A DNA stretch of 64,000 nucleotides from the NCBI RefSeq assembly GCF_009745985.1, contig NZ_WFIX01000190.1, forward strand, positions 248,001-312,000. The letters run 5' to 3'. The notes beneath the pieces are model-generated. The model saw only the letters and a list, made by a program, of their open reading frames with translations, did not search any database and was not told the DNA's origin. The number at the start of each line of letters is the position of its first letter. Within the stretch, counting starts at the first letter, position 1. A program made the position numbers and the translations under genes. Source of the stretch: Microbacterium karelineae (GTDB lineage: Bacteria; Actinomycetota; Actinomycetes; Actinomycetales; Microbacteriaceae). Shown one piece after another: positions 14,841-23,981 of the stretch.

Positions 14841-16013
14841 TCACTCGGGCAACGGCCACCCCGTGTAGGCCTCGGCGAGGAAGCCGCGGCCGGCGCGCGA
14901 CTCGACGACGCTGTACAGCTCGCCGAGCTGTCGTCGGTCGTCGAAGTCGCTCGAGTCGGGCGTGCGGTGCAGCATGCTCGTCATCCACGACGAGAAGTGC
15001 TGCGCCTTCCAGATCCGCGCGAACGCGGTCTCTTCAAATGCGTCGAGGAGGTCGGCGGAGCCGCCGAGCAGCAGGCGCTCGAGAGCGCGGGCGAGGATCA
15101 CGACGTCCGCGACGGCGAGGTTCATGCCCTTCGCGCCCGTCGGCGGCACGGTGTGGGCGGCGTCTCCGACGATCGCGGCGCGTCCGCGGACGAGCTTGTG
15201 GGCGACGAAGCTGCGGAACCGCAGGACGTCGCGCTGGAAGATGTGTCCCTCCTTGAGGGTCGTGCCGGGCACGCGCGCCTGCAGCATGTCCCACAGCTGC
15301 GCCTCGCTGTACGCGTCGGGATCCTGGGCGGGGTCGCACTGGAAGTACATCCGCTGCACGTCGGGGCTGCGCTGGCTGATGAGGGCGAAGCCGTCCGGCG
15401 AGTTGCTGTAGATGAGCTCGTCCGCCGACGGCGGCGCCTCGCACAGCACGCCGAACCAGGCGAAGGGGTATTCGCGGAAGAAGCCCCCGTGCGCGCCCGT
15501 GACGGCGTCGCGGGTGACGCTGCGGGATCCCTCGGCGCCGACGACGAAGTCGGCCTCGATCTCGACGGCCTCGCCGTCGGGCCCGGTCCCGCGCACGCGC
15601 GGGCGGTCGCTGTCGATGTCCGCCACCTCGTCGATGCGGGTGGAGAAGCGCAGGTCCTGGCCGGCGGCGAGGCGCGCGGCGATGAGGTCCTTCAGCACCT
15701 CGTGCTGCGGGTACAGCCAGACGCCGCGGCCGACGAGGTCGGCGAAGTCGATGCGGTGCCCGGCGCCGTCGAAGCGCAGCTCGATGCCCTCGTGCCGGCT
15801 GCCGACCGTGTCGACCCGGTCGGAGGCGCCCGTCTCACGCAGGATCTCAACCGTGTTCTGCTCGAGGATCCCGGCGCGCACGGTCGTTTCGATCTCATCG
15901 CGCGTGCGGCTGTCGACCACGATCGACTCGATGCCCGCACGGTCGAGCAGGTGGGCCAGCATGAGGCCGGCGGGGCCGGCGCCGACGATGGCGACGCGGG
16001 TGCGTTCGGTCAT
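14841..16013 (-). CDS. pobA: 4-hydroxybenzoate 3-monooxygenase
   Basis: This 390-residue flavin monooxygenase hydroxylates 4-hydroxybenzoate to protocatechuate using NAD(P)H and oxygen, feeding the beta-ketoadipate pathway. The FAD-binding GAGPAGLMLAHLL lies at residues 11-23, DFVVGAEGSRSVTRD is the DG-type motif, and GDAAHTVPPTGAKGMNLAVAD is the second FAD motif. Length and the C-terminal SSWMTSMLH match PobA. AAGGAG precedes the ATG. An IclR-type regulator lies upstream on the same strand, with a 17-bp palindrome between the two genes. The downstream end meets the repeat at 14782-14840. Confidence 0.95.
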   Translation of the reverse strand: MTERTRVAIVGAGPAGLMLAHLLDRAGIESIVVDSRTRDEIETTVRAGILEQNTVEILRETGASDRVDTVGSRHEGIELRFDGAGHRIDFADLVGRGVWLYPQHEVLKDLIAARLAAGQDLRFSTRIDEVADIDSDRPRVRGTGPDGEAVEIEADFVVGAEGSRSVTRDAVTGAHGGFFREYPFAWFGVLCEAPPSADELIYSNSPDGFALISQRSPDVQRMYFQCDPAQDPDAYSEAQLWDMLQARVPGTTLKEGHIFQRDVLRFRSFVAHKLVRGRAAIVGDAAHTVPPTGAKGMNLAVADVVILARALERLLLGGSADLLDAFEETAFARIWKAQHFSSWMTSMLHRTPDSSDFDDRRQLGELYSVVESRAGRGFLAEAYTGWPLPE

Positions 16014-16075
16014 GGTGTCTCCTTCGACGTGTCCTGCGCCGAGTCTGCCTGCTGTCGCGAGACCCGACGTCGTAG

Positions 16076-16092
16076 TTCCCGTTGAACGGGAA
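16076..16092. promoter_or_regulatory. Palindromic IclR-type operator upstream of pobA
   Basis: TTCCCGTTGAACGGGAA is a perfect 8-1-8 palindrome, 63 bases upstream of the pobA start and just after the IclR gene stop. It is the obvious candidate site for the adjacent regulator. Confidence 0.65.
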
Positions 16093-16097
16093 GAGTG

Positions 16098-16850
16098 TCA
16101 GGATCCGCGAAGGAGCCGTCGCGCGATCCCGGCCGCCGCGGCCCGCAGCTCCTCGAGCGCGCCCGCGGTCGGGGCCGCGCGGGGAATCACGACCGACAGA
16201 GCGGCGAGCACCCGCCCCGCGCCGTCGCGCAGCGGCACTGCGATCCCCGTCGACACCGGCTCGACATATCCCGGCGCGATCACGAAGTCGTCTCGACGGA
16301 TCCGCGCGAGCAGGTCGCGCAGCTCGCGCGGATCCGTCACCGTGTCGGGCGTGAAGGGATCCAGTCGCCCGGCGAGAGCGACCTCGCGCTGCTCCTCATC
16401 CGCGAACGCGAGCAGCACGAGTCCCGACGAGGAGGCGTGCAGCGGCAGGCGGCCCGCGATGCGCGTGATGTTCGACACGGCGTGCGGATCCGACAGCCGC
16501 TCGAGGAAGAGCACCTCGCCGTGCTCGAGCACGCCGAGCTGCGTGTGCTCGCGCAGCCGGGCCTGGATGCGCTCCATGTGCGGCATCGCGACCTGGCGCA
16601 GGCGCAGGGCTCGCGATCCGCGCTGCGCGATCTCCCACAGGTGCATCCCGAGCTGCACGCGCCCGTCCGCGAGGCGCTCGAGGAGCCCGGTCGCGACGAG
16701 CTCCGCGACCAGCCGGTGCGCCGTCGACGTCGGCAGTTCGGCGAGGCGCCCGATCTCGCTCGCCGTGAGCGCCGTGCGGTCGGCATCGAACGCCTCGAGC
16801 ACGCGCACGATCCGCTCGGAGACCGATTCGCCGGACGGGGAGTTCGCCAT
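16098..16850 (-). CDS. IclR family regulator, probable pobA activator/repressor
   Basis: This 250-residue protein has an N-terminal winged helix (about residues 8-65, LTASEIGRLAELPTSTAHRL) and the IclR ligand-binding domain. It ends with the typical ALSVVIPR...A motif region. The ATG at 16850 is preferred over one at 16868 because GGGGGAAG lies at proper spacing before it. PobR/PcaU-type IclR proteins activate 4-hydroxybenzoate genes when bound to aromatic acids. Its position directly upstream of pobA and the intervening palindrome support that role. Whether it activates or represses cannot be read here. Confidence 0.88.
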   Translation of the reverse strand: MANSPSGESVSERIVRVLEAFDADRTALTASEIGRLAELPTSTAHRLVAELVATGLLERLADGRVQLGMHLWEIAQRGSRALRLRQVAMPHMERIQARLREHTQLGVLEHGEVLFLERLSDPHAVSNITRIAGRLPLHASSSGLVLLAFADEEQREVALAGRLDPFTPDTVTDPRELRDLLARIRRDDFVIAPGYVEPVSTGIAVPLRDGAGRVLAALSVVIPRAAPTAGALEELRAAAAGIARRLLRGS

Positions 16851-16924
16851 GGGTCCAGCTTCCCCCATTCCCGCTCACCGCGAGACGCGACCGCTCCTGT
16901 GACCGACAGGTGTAGCATCCGCTG

Positions 16925-18169
16925 GTGACCCAGACCCCGCCCACGAGCGCCGATCGCCGCGTCTCGCTCGGCCTGCTGTTCGGCGCGCTGTGCCTCATCG
17001 CCGTCAACATGCGCACGCCGATCACGGGCATCGGACCGCTGCTCGAGCAGATCAGCGCATCGACGGGTCGGCCGCTGCCGGTCCTCAGCCTGCTGACCTC
17101 GGTGCCGGTCATCTCGTGGGCCGTCGTGTCGTCGGTCGCGCACCCCCTCACACGGCGGTTCGGCACCCGACGGGTGGTGCTCTGGGCTCTCGTGCTGCTG
17201 GTGGCGGGCACGATCGTCCGCTCCCTGCCGGGTGCCGCGGCGGAGGTCGAGCTGTGGCTCGGAACCGGGGTCATCGGCGTGACCCTCGCGCTCCTCAACG
17301 TCCTCATGCCCGCCGTCGTGAAGCGGTCATTCGGCTCACGCGTACCCGCCGTGACGAGCATCTACACGGCCCTGCTCGCGGGATGCGGCGCCGTCGCGTC
17401 GAGCCTCGTCGTGCCCGTGTCGTACGTCGTCTCGGGCGGAGAGGGATCCGCGGGGTGGCGGGTCGCGCTCGTCGCGATGATCGCGACGCTGCCGATCGCG
17501 ATCGCCCTGTGGGCGTGGCACATGCGCCAGGCCGGGCCCGACGAGCGCGAGGCACGGCGCGCCCCCGACGCGCCGCCTCGCGCGCCGCGACGGAGCGTGT
17601 GGGGCGATCGCACCGCCTGGCTCGTCGGCCTGTACATGGGCGCGCAGTCGACGCTCTTCTACGCGATGCTCACCTGGACGGCGCCGTACGCGCGCTCACT
17701 GGGGCGCAGCGAGCTGACCGCCGGCAACGACGTGATGATCCTCCAGATCATCGGCGTGATCGGATCCCTCGTCCTGCCGTTCCTCATGCGCGGCGCGCTG
17801 GCGCGGTGGATGCCGTCGATCATCCCCGTCGTCGGCACGATCGGGATCGTCGGCCTCATGATCGCGCCGCAGGGCATCGTCGTGTGGCTGATGATCCAGG
17901 GCCTGTACACCGGATCGTCTCTCGCGATCTCGCTCACGCTCATGGCGACGCGCGCCCGCGACCATCGCACGGCATCGGCCCTCAGCGGGATGGCCCAGTC
18001 GGTCGGGTACGTCATCTCGGGCGCGGCCCCGCTGATCTTCGGTGCGATCCTCACCGCGACGGGCGGATGGGAGTGGGCGTTCGGATACGTGCTCGTCGCC
18101 CTCGCGGCCCAGCTCGTGCTCGGCCTGTTCGTCGGCCGCGAGCGCCATGTCTTCGACGGCCCGCCCTGA
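16925..18169 (+). CDS. MFS transporter, CynX/NimT family
   Basis: This 414-residue membrane protein has about 12 hydrophobic helices. The opening LIAVNMRTPITGIGPLL and the HPLTRRFGTRRVVLWAL loop match the cyanate/nitroimidazole-type CynX/NimT branch. The central cytosolic loop is Arg-rich (about residues 198-220). A GTG start is chosen because TAGCAT lies six bases upstream, giving a leaderless message. It is divergent from the pob regulator, so uptake or efflux of an aromatic acid is possible, but the substrate is not determinable. Confidence 0.88.
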   Translation: MTQTPPTSADRRVSLGLLFGALCLIAVNMRTPITGIGPLLEQISASTGRPLPVLSLLTSVPVISWAVVSSVAHPLTRRFGTRRVVLWALVLLVAGTIVRSLPGAAAEVELWLGTGVIGVTLALLNVLMPAVVKRSFGSRVPAVTSIYTALLAGCGAVASSLVVPVSYVVSGGEGSAGWRVALVAMIATLPIAIALWAWHMRQAGPDEREARRAPDAPPRAPRRSVWGDRTAWLVGLYMGAQSTLFYAMLTWTAPYARSLGRSELTAGNDVMILQIIGVIGSLVLPFLMRGALARWMPSIIPVVGTIGIVGLMIAPQGIVVWLMIQGLYTGSSLAISLTLMATRARDHRTASALSGMAQSVGYVISGAAPLIFGAILTATGGWEWAFGYVLVALAAQLVLGLFVGRERHVFDGPP

Positions 18170-18214
18170 CGCTGACGCCGGCGATGTGCGTGCATCGCAA
18201 GGCGGAGGAGGGAA

Positions 18215-18235
18215 GGCGCACCGGGTTTGTGCGCC
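18215..18235. terminator. Hairpin between convergent MFS and beta-lactamase-like genes
   Basis: GGCGCAC and GTGCGCC form a 7-bp stem with a 7-nt loop. A weaker outer pairing (CTGACGCCG near 18170 with CGGCGTCAG near 18270) could extend it. Confidence 0.45.
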
Positions 18236-18274
18236 GACCGACGACAACGCCGCGAGGCGCGTGCAGCGTCGGCG

Positions 18275-19183
18275 TCAGGCGACGATCTCGAGGAGGTCCT
18301 CGCCCAACGTGTGGAACACGCCGTGCATCCGGTGGCGCGCGACGAGGGATGCGTCGTCGCAGACGACGAAGAGCGCGAACGTGAGCGCCGCGCGGCGGCC
18401 CAGCACGATCCCCGCCTCCGCGAGCACGCCGTCGGAGCGGCCCACCTGGTTCACGAGGATGAGGTCTCGCGCGGACGCGGCGGGAACCGGATCGACGGCC
18501 ATGGGGGCGCCGACGAGGCTGACATCGTGCTGCCTGGTGGGCAGCGATCCGAGGCGGTCGATCACGGCGTCCGGCAGCCCCTCGCGGCGCGCGAGCTTCG
18601 CGAAGAGCTCGGCGTACTCGCGGGTGGTGCCGATCGCGACGTGCGGCGCGTCGTCGGGTCCGCGGTCGTCACGGAAGCGGTCGAGCACGGCCGAGCGGGT
18701 CATCCCGAGGCCCGCCATGCGCCTGGTGACGCCGTCGAGGCCGATGATGGCGAGGAGCGCGTTCGCCGCGACGCGGTCGCCCGTCGCGGCGGCGAGGGCC
18801 GCGACGTCGGCGAGGGCGAGATCCGCCTGCTCGAGGTGCCGCCACATTCCGCTCCCGTCGACGGCGTCGCCTCGGGTGACGCGCTGCGCCCCGTCGAGGG
18901 ATCCGTCTTCGAGCCGCGCCGCGACCTCGATGAGGATCGGGATCACCCCGAGGTCTGCCACGGGCATGACGACGTGGCTGTCGGCGGAGAACAGCACCTG
19001 CCCCGTGTCGGCGTCGGCGACGTGCGTGCTGACCTCGGCGCCCGTTCGCGCGAGCTCGTCGAGCGCACGCTCGGTCGCCGCCAGGCGTGGCCGAGCGGGC
19101 GAACGCCGTTGCGCCCGCCTCGTCGTGCTGCTGCGTCGCTCCCCCCGCAGCGACGCAGACCGGGTTTCGGGCTCTGTGGCCAC
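18275..19183 (-). CDS. Class A beta-lactamase-like protein lacking catalytic residues
   Basis: This 302-residue protein has the layout of the serine beta-lactamase/transpeptidase-like fold: a basic N-terminus, then DTGQVLFSADSHVVMP followed by a helix ending RVTRGDAVDGSGM. Where active enzymes have STxK (MASTFK-like), this protein reads MPVADLGV, without Ser or Lys. The SDN-like position reads TGDRVAAN. It has no signal peptide. It is therefore probably a non-hydrolytic relative, perhaps binding rather than cleaving. The GTG start has GAGGAG upstream. It follows the M13 peptidase gene by 92 bp on the same strand. Confidence 0.7.
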   Translation of the reverse strand: MATEPETRSASLRGERRSSTTRRAQRRSPARPRLAATERALDELARTGAEVSTHVADADTGQVLFSADSHVVMPVADLGVIPILIEVAARLEDGSLDGAQRVTRGDAVDGSGMWRHLEQADLALADVAALAAATGDRVAANALLAIIGLDGVTRRMAGLGMTRSAVLDRFRDDRGPDDAPHVAIGTTREYAELFAKLARREGLPDAVIDRLGSLPTRQHDVSLVGAPMAVDPVPAASARDLILVNQVGRSDGVLAEAGIVLGRRAALTFALFVVCDDASLVARHRMHGVFHTLGEDLLEIVA

Positions 19184-19275
19184 GTGGTCTCCTCGAGATG
19201 CCGCACGAGCGGGTGCGGCGGTGGTCTGCGTCCGTCTTCTATTGTGCTGTGGATCCGGGCCTGTCGCCCGCACCG

Positions 19276-21243
19276 TCACCAGATCGTCACACGCTGGTCC
19301 TCGGGCAGCCACAGTCCGTCGCCTTCGCGGATGCCGAACGCGTCGTAGAACGCGTCGATGTTGCGCACGATCTGGTTGCAGCGGAACTCATTGGGCGAGT
19401 GCGGGTCGATCGCGAGCAGGCGGATCGTCTCGGCGTCGCGACCCTTCTGCTGCCAGACCTGCGCCCACGACAGGAACACCCGCTGCATGCCGGTGAAGCC
19501 GTCGATCTCGGCGGGCTCCTCGTCGCCGAGCGACAGGGCGTAGGCGCGCAGGGCGATGCCGAGGCCGCCGAGGTCGCCGATGTTCTCGCCGATCGTGAGC
19601 GCGCCGTTGACGGTGTGCTGCGGGTCGAGGCCCTGCGGCGTGAGGGCGTCGTACTGGTCGATGAGGCTCTTCGTGCGCTGCTCGAATGCGGCGCGGTCGT
19701 CGTCGGTCCACCAGTTCTCGAGGGTTCCGGTGCCGTCGTACTGCGACCCCTGGTCGTCGAATCCGTGGCCGATCTCGTGCCCGATGACGGCGCCGATGCC
19801 GCCGTAGTTCGCCGCGGCGTCGCGCTCGGGGTCGAAGAACGGGTGCTGCAGGATCGCCGCGGGGAACACGATCTCGTTCATGAGCGGGTGGTAGTAGGCG
19901 TTGACGGTCTGCGGCGTCATCAGCCATTCCTCGCGGTCGATCGGCTGCCCGATCTTGGCGAGCTGTCGGTCGTGCTCGAAGGTGCAGGCCCGGCGCACGT
20001 TGCCGAGCAGGTCATCGGCGTCGATCTCGAGGGGCGCGTAGTCGATCCACTTCGTCGGGTATCCAACCTTCGGCGTGAAGCTGTCGAGCTTCTCGAGAGC
20101 CTTCTCGCGGGTGGCGGGGCTCATCCACTCGAGGGTCGAGATCGACGCGCGGTAGGCCTCGATGAGGTTCGCGACGAGCAGGTCCATCTCGGCCTTCGCC
20201 GCGGGCGGGAAGTGACGGTCGACGTAGATCTTGCCGACGGCCTCGCCCAGCGCGCCTTCGACGACGCTGATGCCGCGCTTCCAGCGCTCGCGGTTCTCGG
20301 GAACGCCCTGCAGCGTCGTGCCGACGAACGAGAAGTTCTCATCGACGATGTCGTCTGTGAGGTACGGGGCCGCGGAGCGGACAACCTTCCAGCGCAGCCA
20401 CGCCTTCCAGTCGTCGAGGCGCTGCGGGGTGAGGAGCGTGCCGAGGCCCTCGACGAAGGTCGGCTGCGCCACCGTGACCTCGTCGACCACCGTCTGCGGC
20501 GCGGCGCCGCCGAGGAGCCCCTCGGCCCACGGCGTGAGGTCGACGCCGGCGAGCTTCTGCAGTTCGGTCCAGGTCATGAGGTTGTAGGTCGCGACGGCAT
20601 CGCGGCTGCGCACGTTGTCCCAGTGGTGCGCCGCGACGGCCGTCTCGAGCGCCATGATGCGGGCCGCGCTGTCGGCCGGATCCGGGACGCCGGCGAGCGC
20701 GAGCATGCGCTCGACGTGGCCGACGAACGCCGTGCGCACGTCGGCGAACTGGTCGTCGCGGTAGTACTGCTCGTCGGGCAGCGAGATGCCCGCCTGGGCG
20801 AGGAACGGGATGTAGCGCTGCGGGTTGCCGGGATCGGGCTCGACGTACACGCCGATGACGCCCGCGACCGCGCCGTTCCGGTCGAACTCTCCGATGGTGC
20901 GCAGCAGCGCCGGGACGTCGGCGATCGCGTCGACCGCCGCGAGCTGCCCCTGGATCGGCTCGAGGCCCCGCGCGGCGATGCGGTCGGTGTCCATGAAGCT
21001 CGCGAACAGGTCCCCCACCTTGCGCGCCTCGGTTCCCACCTCTGCCGCGCGCGACTCCTCGACGATCGCGCGCACGTCCTTCTCGGCCTGCTCGGCGAGC
21101 TCGTGGAACGCACCCCAGCGCGCCTTGTCGCCGGGGATCTCCGTCCTGTCGATCCACGCGCCGTTCACATGGCGGAACAGGTCGTCCTGCGGACGGATGT
21201 CATCAGAGAACTCGTCGATCGCGAGGCCGGAGGAAAGCGTCAT
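19276..21243 (-). CDS. M13 (neprilysin/PepO) family metallopeptidase
   Basis: This 655-residue zinc endopeptidase has HEIGHGFDDQG (HExxH, about residues 485-495) and GENIGDLGGLGIALRAY, which carries the downstream Glu ligand and Asp. PDGxDLFRHVNGxW-type sequence near residues 18-30 (QDDLFRHVNGAWIDRTEIP) is the M13 N-terminal signature. There is no signal peptide, so it is likely cytosolic, degrading short peptides. The ATG at 21243 is chosen over 21252 because TACGAT lies seven bases upstream, which fits the leaderless pattern seen elsewhere in the window. Confidence 0.95.
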   Translation of the reverse strand: MTLSSGLAIDEFSDDIRPQDDLFRHVNGAWIDRTEIPGDKARWGAFHELAEQAEKDVRAIVEESRAAEVGTEARKVGDLFASFMDTDRIAARGLEPIQGQLAAVDAIADVPALLRTIGEFDRNGAVAGVIGVYVEPDPGNPQRYIPFLAQAGISLPDEQYYRDDQFADVRTAFVGHVERMLALAGVPDPADSAARIMALETAVAAHHWDNVRSRDAVATYNLMTWTELQKLAGVDLTPWAEGLLGGAAPQTVVDEVTVAQPTFVEGLGTLLTPQRLDDWKAWLRWKVVRSAAPYLTDDIVDENFSFVGTTLQGVPENRERWKRGISVVEGALGEAVGKIYVDRHFPPAAKAEMDLLVANLIEAYRASISTLEWMSPATREKALEKLDSFTPKVGYPTKWIDYAPLEIDADDLLGNVRRACTFEHDRQLAKIGQPIDREEWLMTPQTVNAYYHPLMNEIVFPAAILQHPFFDPERDAAANYGGIGAVIGHEIGHGFDDQGSQYDGTGTLENWWTDDDRAAFEQRTKSLIDQYDALTPQGLDPQHTVNGALTIGENIGDLGGLGIALRAYALSLGDEEPAEIDGFTGMQRVFLSWAQVWQQKGRDAETIRLLAIDPHSPNEFRCNQIVRNIDAFYDAFGIREGDGLWLPEDQRVTIW

Positions 21244-21344
21244 GCGATCCATCGTAGGCGCGACCACCGACACCGGATCCGGGCCGGACCAGCGGAGCGG
21301 CGGCTGCGGCGAACGATGTCTCACGTCGCCCCTACGCTGGATCC

Positions 21345-22667
21345 GTGACCGCGCAGCGCACCCTCAACCGCCAGATCCTGTGGCTCGCGCTGCCCGCGTT
21401 CGGGTCGCTCGTGGTCGAGCCGATCTTCCTCGCGCTCGACTCGGCGATGGTCGGCCACCTCGGCGTCACGCCTCTCGCGGGCCTCGGCATCGCGGCGAGC
21501 GTGCTGCAGACGATCGTCGGCCTCATGATCTTCCTCGCCTATTCGACGACGCCCGCCGTCGCGCGACTGCACGGGGCGGGCGACGACGCGCGGGCGGTCT
21601 CGCGGGGCATCGACGGCATGTGGCTGGCGCTCGGCATCGGCGGGGTTCTCGCGGTGGCGGGATACTTCATCTCGCCGTGGGCGGTCTCGCTGTTCGGCGC
21701 GTCGGCGCAGGTCGCGGAGCAGGCCGAGATCTACCTGGCGCTCAGCATGTGGGGGCTGCCCGCGATGCTCGTCATCTTCGCCGCGACCGGGCTGCTCCGC
21801 GGCCTGCAGAACACGGTCACGCCACTGTGGATCGCGGGGGTCGGATTCGCGGCGAACGCCCTGCTGAACTGGGTGTTCATCTACGTCGCCGACTGGGGGA
21901 TCGCCGGATCCGCCGCGGGCACGATCGTGGCGCAGTGGGGCATGGTCGCCGCGTATGTCGTGATCGTCGCCCGGCTCGCGCGAAGCCACGGATCGAGCGC
22001 ACAGCCCTCGCGCGCCGGCGTGCGGGGAACTGCGCTGACGGGCGGGTGGCTGCTCCTGCGCACGGTCGCGCTGCGCGCCGGACTCCTGCTGACGGTGGCG
22101 GCCGCGACGGCGCTCGGCACGGACGAGCTCGCGGGATGGCAGATCGTGTTCACGATCGGATCCATCGCCGCCTTCGCGCTCGACGCGCTCGCGATCGCCG
22201 CGCAGGCGCTCATCGGAAAGCACCTGGGCGGCGGCGACGAGGACAGCGTGCGCTACGTCCTCGGCCGCACGGTCGCCTGGGGAGCGATGGCGGGCGTCGT
22301 CATCGGCGTGCTCATCGCCGCGCTGTCCCCCGTCATCGGCGTCGCCTTCACGGGCGAGTGGGGCATGTCGTGGATGATCCTCCCGGCGCTCGTCATCATG
22401 GGCATCCTGCAGCCTGTCGCGGGCATCGTGTACGTGCTCGACGGCGTCCTCATGGGCGCGAACGACTCGCGCTACCTCGCCCTCGCGGGCCTCGTGAACC
22501 TCGCGCCGTTCCTCGTCTACCTGACCGTCCTCCTCATGGCCCAGCCGGGCGGATCCTGGGGTCTGATGTGGGTGTCGATCGCGTTCTACGGCGTGCTCAT
22601 GGGCATGCGCTGGTGGACCCTCGCACGCCGCGTACGAGGATCCGCGTGGCTGAGGAACGCCGCCTGA
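21345..22667 (+). CDS. MATE family efflux transporter (DinF type)
   Basis: This 440-residue protein has 12 predicted helices in two halves. The N-terminal pattern LWLALPAFGSLVVEPIFLALDSAMVGHLG is typical of the DinF branch of MATE exporters. These pump drugs or toxic metabolites with Na+ or H+. The GTG start has TACGCT six bases upstream, so no ribosome site is needed. It is divergent from the M13 gene and ends directly against the convergent VOC gene with no spacer. Confidence 0.93.
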   Translation: MTAQRTLNRQILWLALPAFGSLVVEPIFLALDSAMVGHLGVTPLAGLGIAASVLQTIVGLMIFLAYSTTPAVARLHGAGDDARAVSRGIDGMWLALGIGGVLAVAGYFISPWAVSLFGASAQVAEQAEIYLALSMWGLPAMLVIFAATGLLRGLQNTVTPLWIAGVGFAANALLNWVFIYVADWGIAGSAAGTIVAQWGMVAAYVVIVARLARSHGSSAQPSRAGVRGTALTGGWLLLRTVALRAGLLLTVAAATALGTDELAGWQIVFTIGSIAAFALDALAIAAQALIGKHLGGGDEDSVRYVLGRTVAWGAMAGVVIGVLIAALSPVIGVAFTGEWGMSWMILPALVIMGILQPVAGIVYVLDGVLMGANDSRYLALAGLVNLAPFLVYLTVLLMAQPGGSWGLMWVSIAFYGVLMGMRWWTLARRVRGSAWLRNAA

Positions 22668-23147
22668 TCAGGCGGGGGTGAGCCCCGCGTCCTCGAGATC
22701 CTCGATGACGATCTTCTTCATCCGCATCATCGCCTGGATCTGCGCGGGGGTGGCCGTCAGCTGATCCATGTGCTGCGGCACCACCTGCCAGCTCAGCCCG
22801 AACCGATCCTTGCACCAGCCGCACTGCTCGGCTTCCGGCGTGTGCGACAGGGCGTGCCAGTAGTAGTCGACCTCCTCCTGGTCGGCGCACGTCACGACGA
22901 ACGAGATCGCCTCGTTGAATGTGAAGATCGGCCCGCCGTCGAGGCAGACGAAGTCGACGCCGTCGAGCGTGAAGCGGCCGTTCAGCACCTTGCCCGCCAT
23001 GCCCGCGAAGTGCGGGTCGAGCGACTCGTCGGGATACGTCTCGATCGAGCGGATCTCCGAGTTCGGGAACACCGACGTGTAGTACTCCATCGCCTCCCGC
23101 GCCTGGTCGGCGAACCACAGGCACGGCTGGATCTTGCTGAGCTCCAT
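22668..23147 (-). CDS. VOC family (PhnB-like) protein
   Basis: This 159-residue protein has two beta-alpha-beta-beta-beta modules. PCLWFADQAREAMEYYTSVFPNSEI at the start, GGPIFTFNEAISF, and WYW-like DRFGLSWQVVPQ near the end are typical of PhnB/3-demethylubiquinone methyltransferase-like VOC proteins. The ATG at 23147 has a G-rich site (GAGAGGGG) upstream. Its substrate is unknown. The stop lies immediately next to the stop of the MATE gene. Confidence 0.9.
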   Translation of the reverse strand: MELSKIQPCLWFADQAREAMEYYTSVFPNSEIRSIETYPDESLDPHFAGMAGKVLNGRFTLDGVDFVCLDGGPIFTFNEAISFVVTCADQEEVDYYWHALSHTPEAEQCGWCKDRFGLSWQVVPQHMDQLTATPAQIQAMMRMKKIVIEDLEDAGLTPA

Positions 23148-23231
23148 GATCGACCCCTCTCGCCCGGCGCTCCGGTGCACCCGGCTCACGGGGCAGAGGC
23201 TACGCCCGTCGAGTCGACGCCGGTAGGCCCC

Positions 23232-23867
23232 TCAGCGTGCCCAGCGTCGGCACCACTCGTACATGACGACGGCCCCCGCGGCCGACGCGTTGATCGAGCG
23301 GGTGGATCCGTACTGCGTGATCTCGATGTGCGCATCGGCTGCGGCGAGCGCCTCGTCCGTCAGGCCCGGACCCTCCTGCCCGAACAGGAACGCGCAGCGC
23401 TCGGGGATGTCCGCCCGGTCGACGGGGACAGCCTCGCCGACGTTGTCGACGGCGATGATCGGAACGCCCTCGCCCGACGCCCACTCGCGGAAGGACGCGA
23501 CGTCGGGATGGTGCACGACGTGCTGGTACCGGTCGGTGACCATGGCGCCGCGTCGATTCCACTTCTTCCGGCCGACGATGTGCACGGTGTCGGCGAGGAA
23601 GGCATTCGCGCTGCGCACGACGGATCCGATGTTCATGTCGTGCTGCCAGTTCTCGATCGCGACGTGGAACGGGTGCCGGCGCGTGTCGAGATCGGCGATG
23701 ATCGCGTCCATCTTCCAGTAGCGGTACCCGTCGACGACGTTGCGGGTGTCGCCGTGGGCGAGCAGTTCGGGATCCCAGTGCTCGCCGTCAGGCCACGGCC
23801 CCGGCCACGGCCCGACACCGTGCACCGGCACGTCGCGGGTCTCTTCGGGGCCGGCGGAGTCGCTCAC
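23232..23867 (-). CDS. TrmH/SpoU family RNA 2'-O-methyltransferase
   Basis: This 211-residue SPOUT enzyme has the three TrmH motifs: NIGSVVRSANAF (motif 1), FLFGQEGPGLT (motif 2), and QYGSTRSINASAAGAVVMYEW (motif 3, which forms the knot and binds SAM). It would methylate ribose in a tRNA or rRNA; the target cannot be assigned. The GTG start has a G-rich run just upstream. An exact 19-bp hairpin lies upstream, separating it from erm. Confidence 0.9.
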   Translation of the reverse strand: MSDSAGPEETRDVPVHGVGPWPGPWPDGEHWDPELLAHGDTRNVVDGYRYWKMDAIIADLDTRRHPFHVAIENWQHDMNIGSVVRSANAFLADTVHIVGRKKWNRRGAMVTDRYQHVVHHPDVASFREWASGEGVPIIAVDNVGEAVPVDRADIPERCAFLFGQEGPGLTDEALAAADAHIEITQYGSTRSINASAAGAVVMYEWCRRWAR

Positions 23868-23911
23868 TCCCCCATCGTCGCATCCCGCGCGAGCTCCTTC
23901 CGCCGGACGAT

Positions 23912-23959
23912 CGCCCGTTCTCCGGATCCGATCCTGAGACCGGATCCGGAGAACGGGCG
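23912..23959. terminator. 19-bp perfect hairpin between erm and trmH-like gene
   Basis: The arms 23912-23930 and 23941-23959 are exact over 19 bp with a 10-nt loop. It follows the erm stop on the minus strand and probably terminates it. Confidence 0.7.
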
Positions 23960-23981
23960 GATCTCCGCTGGATCGGATCGC

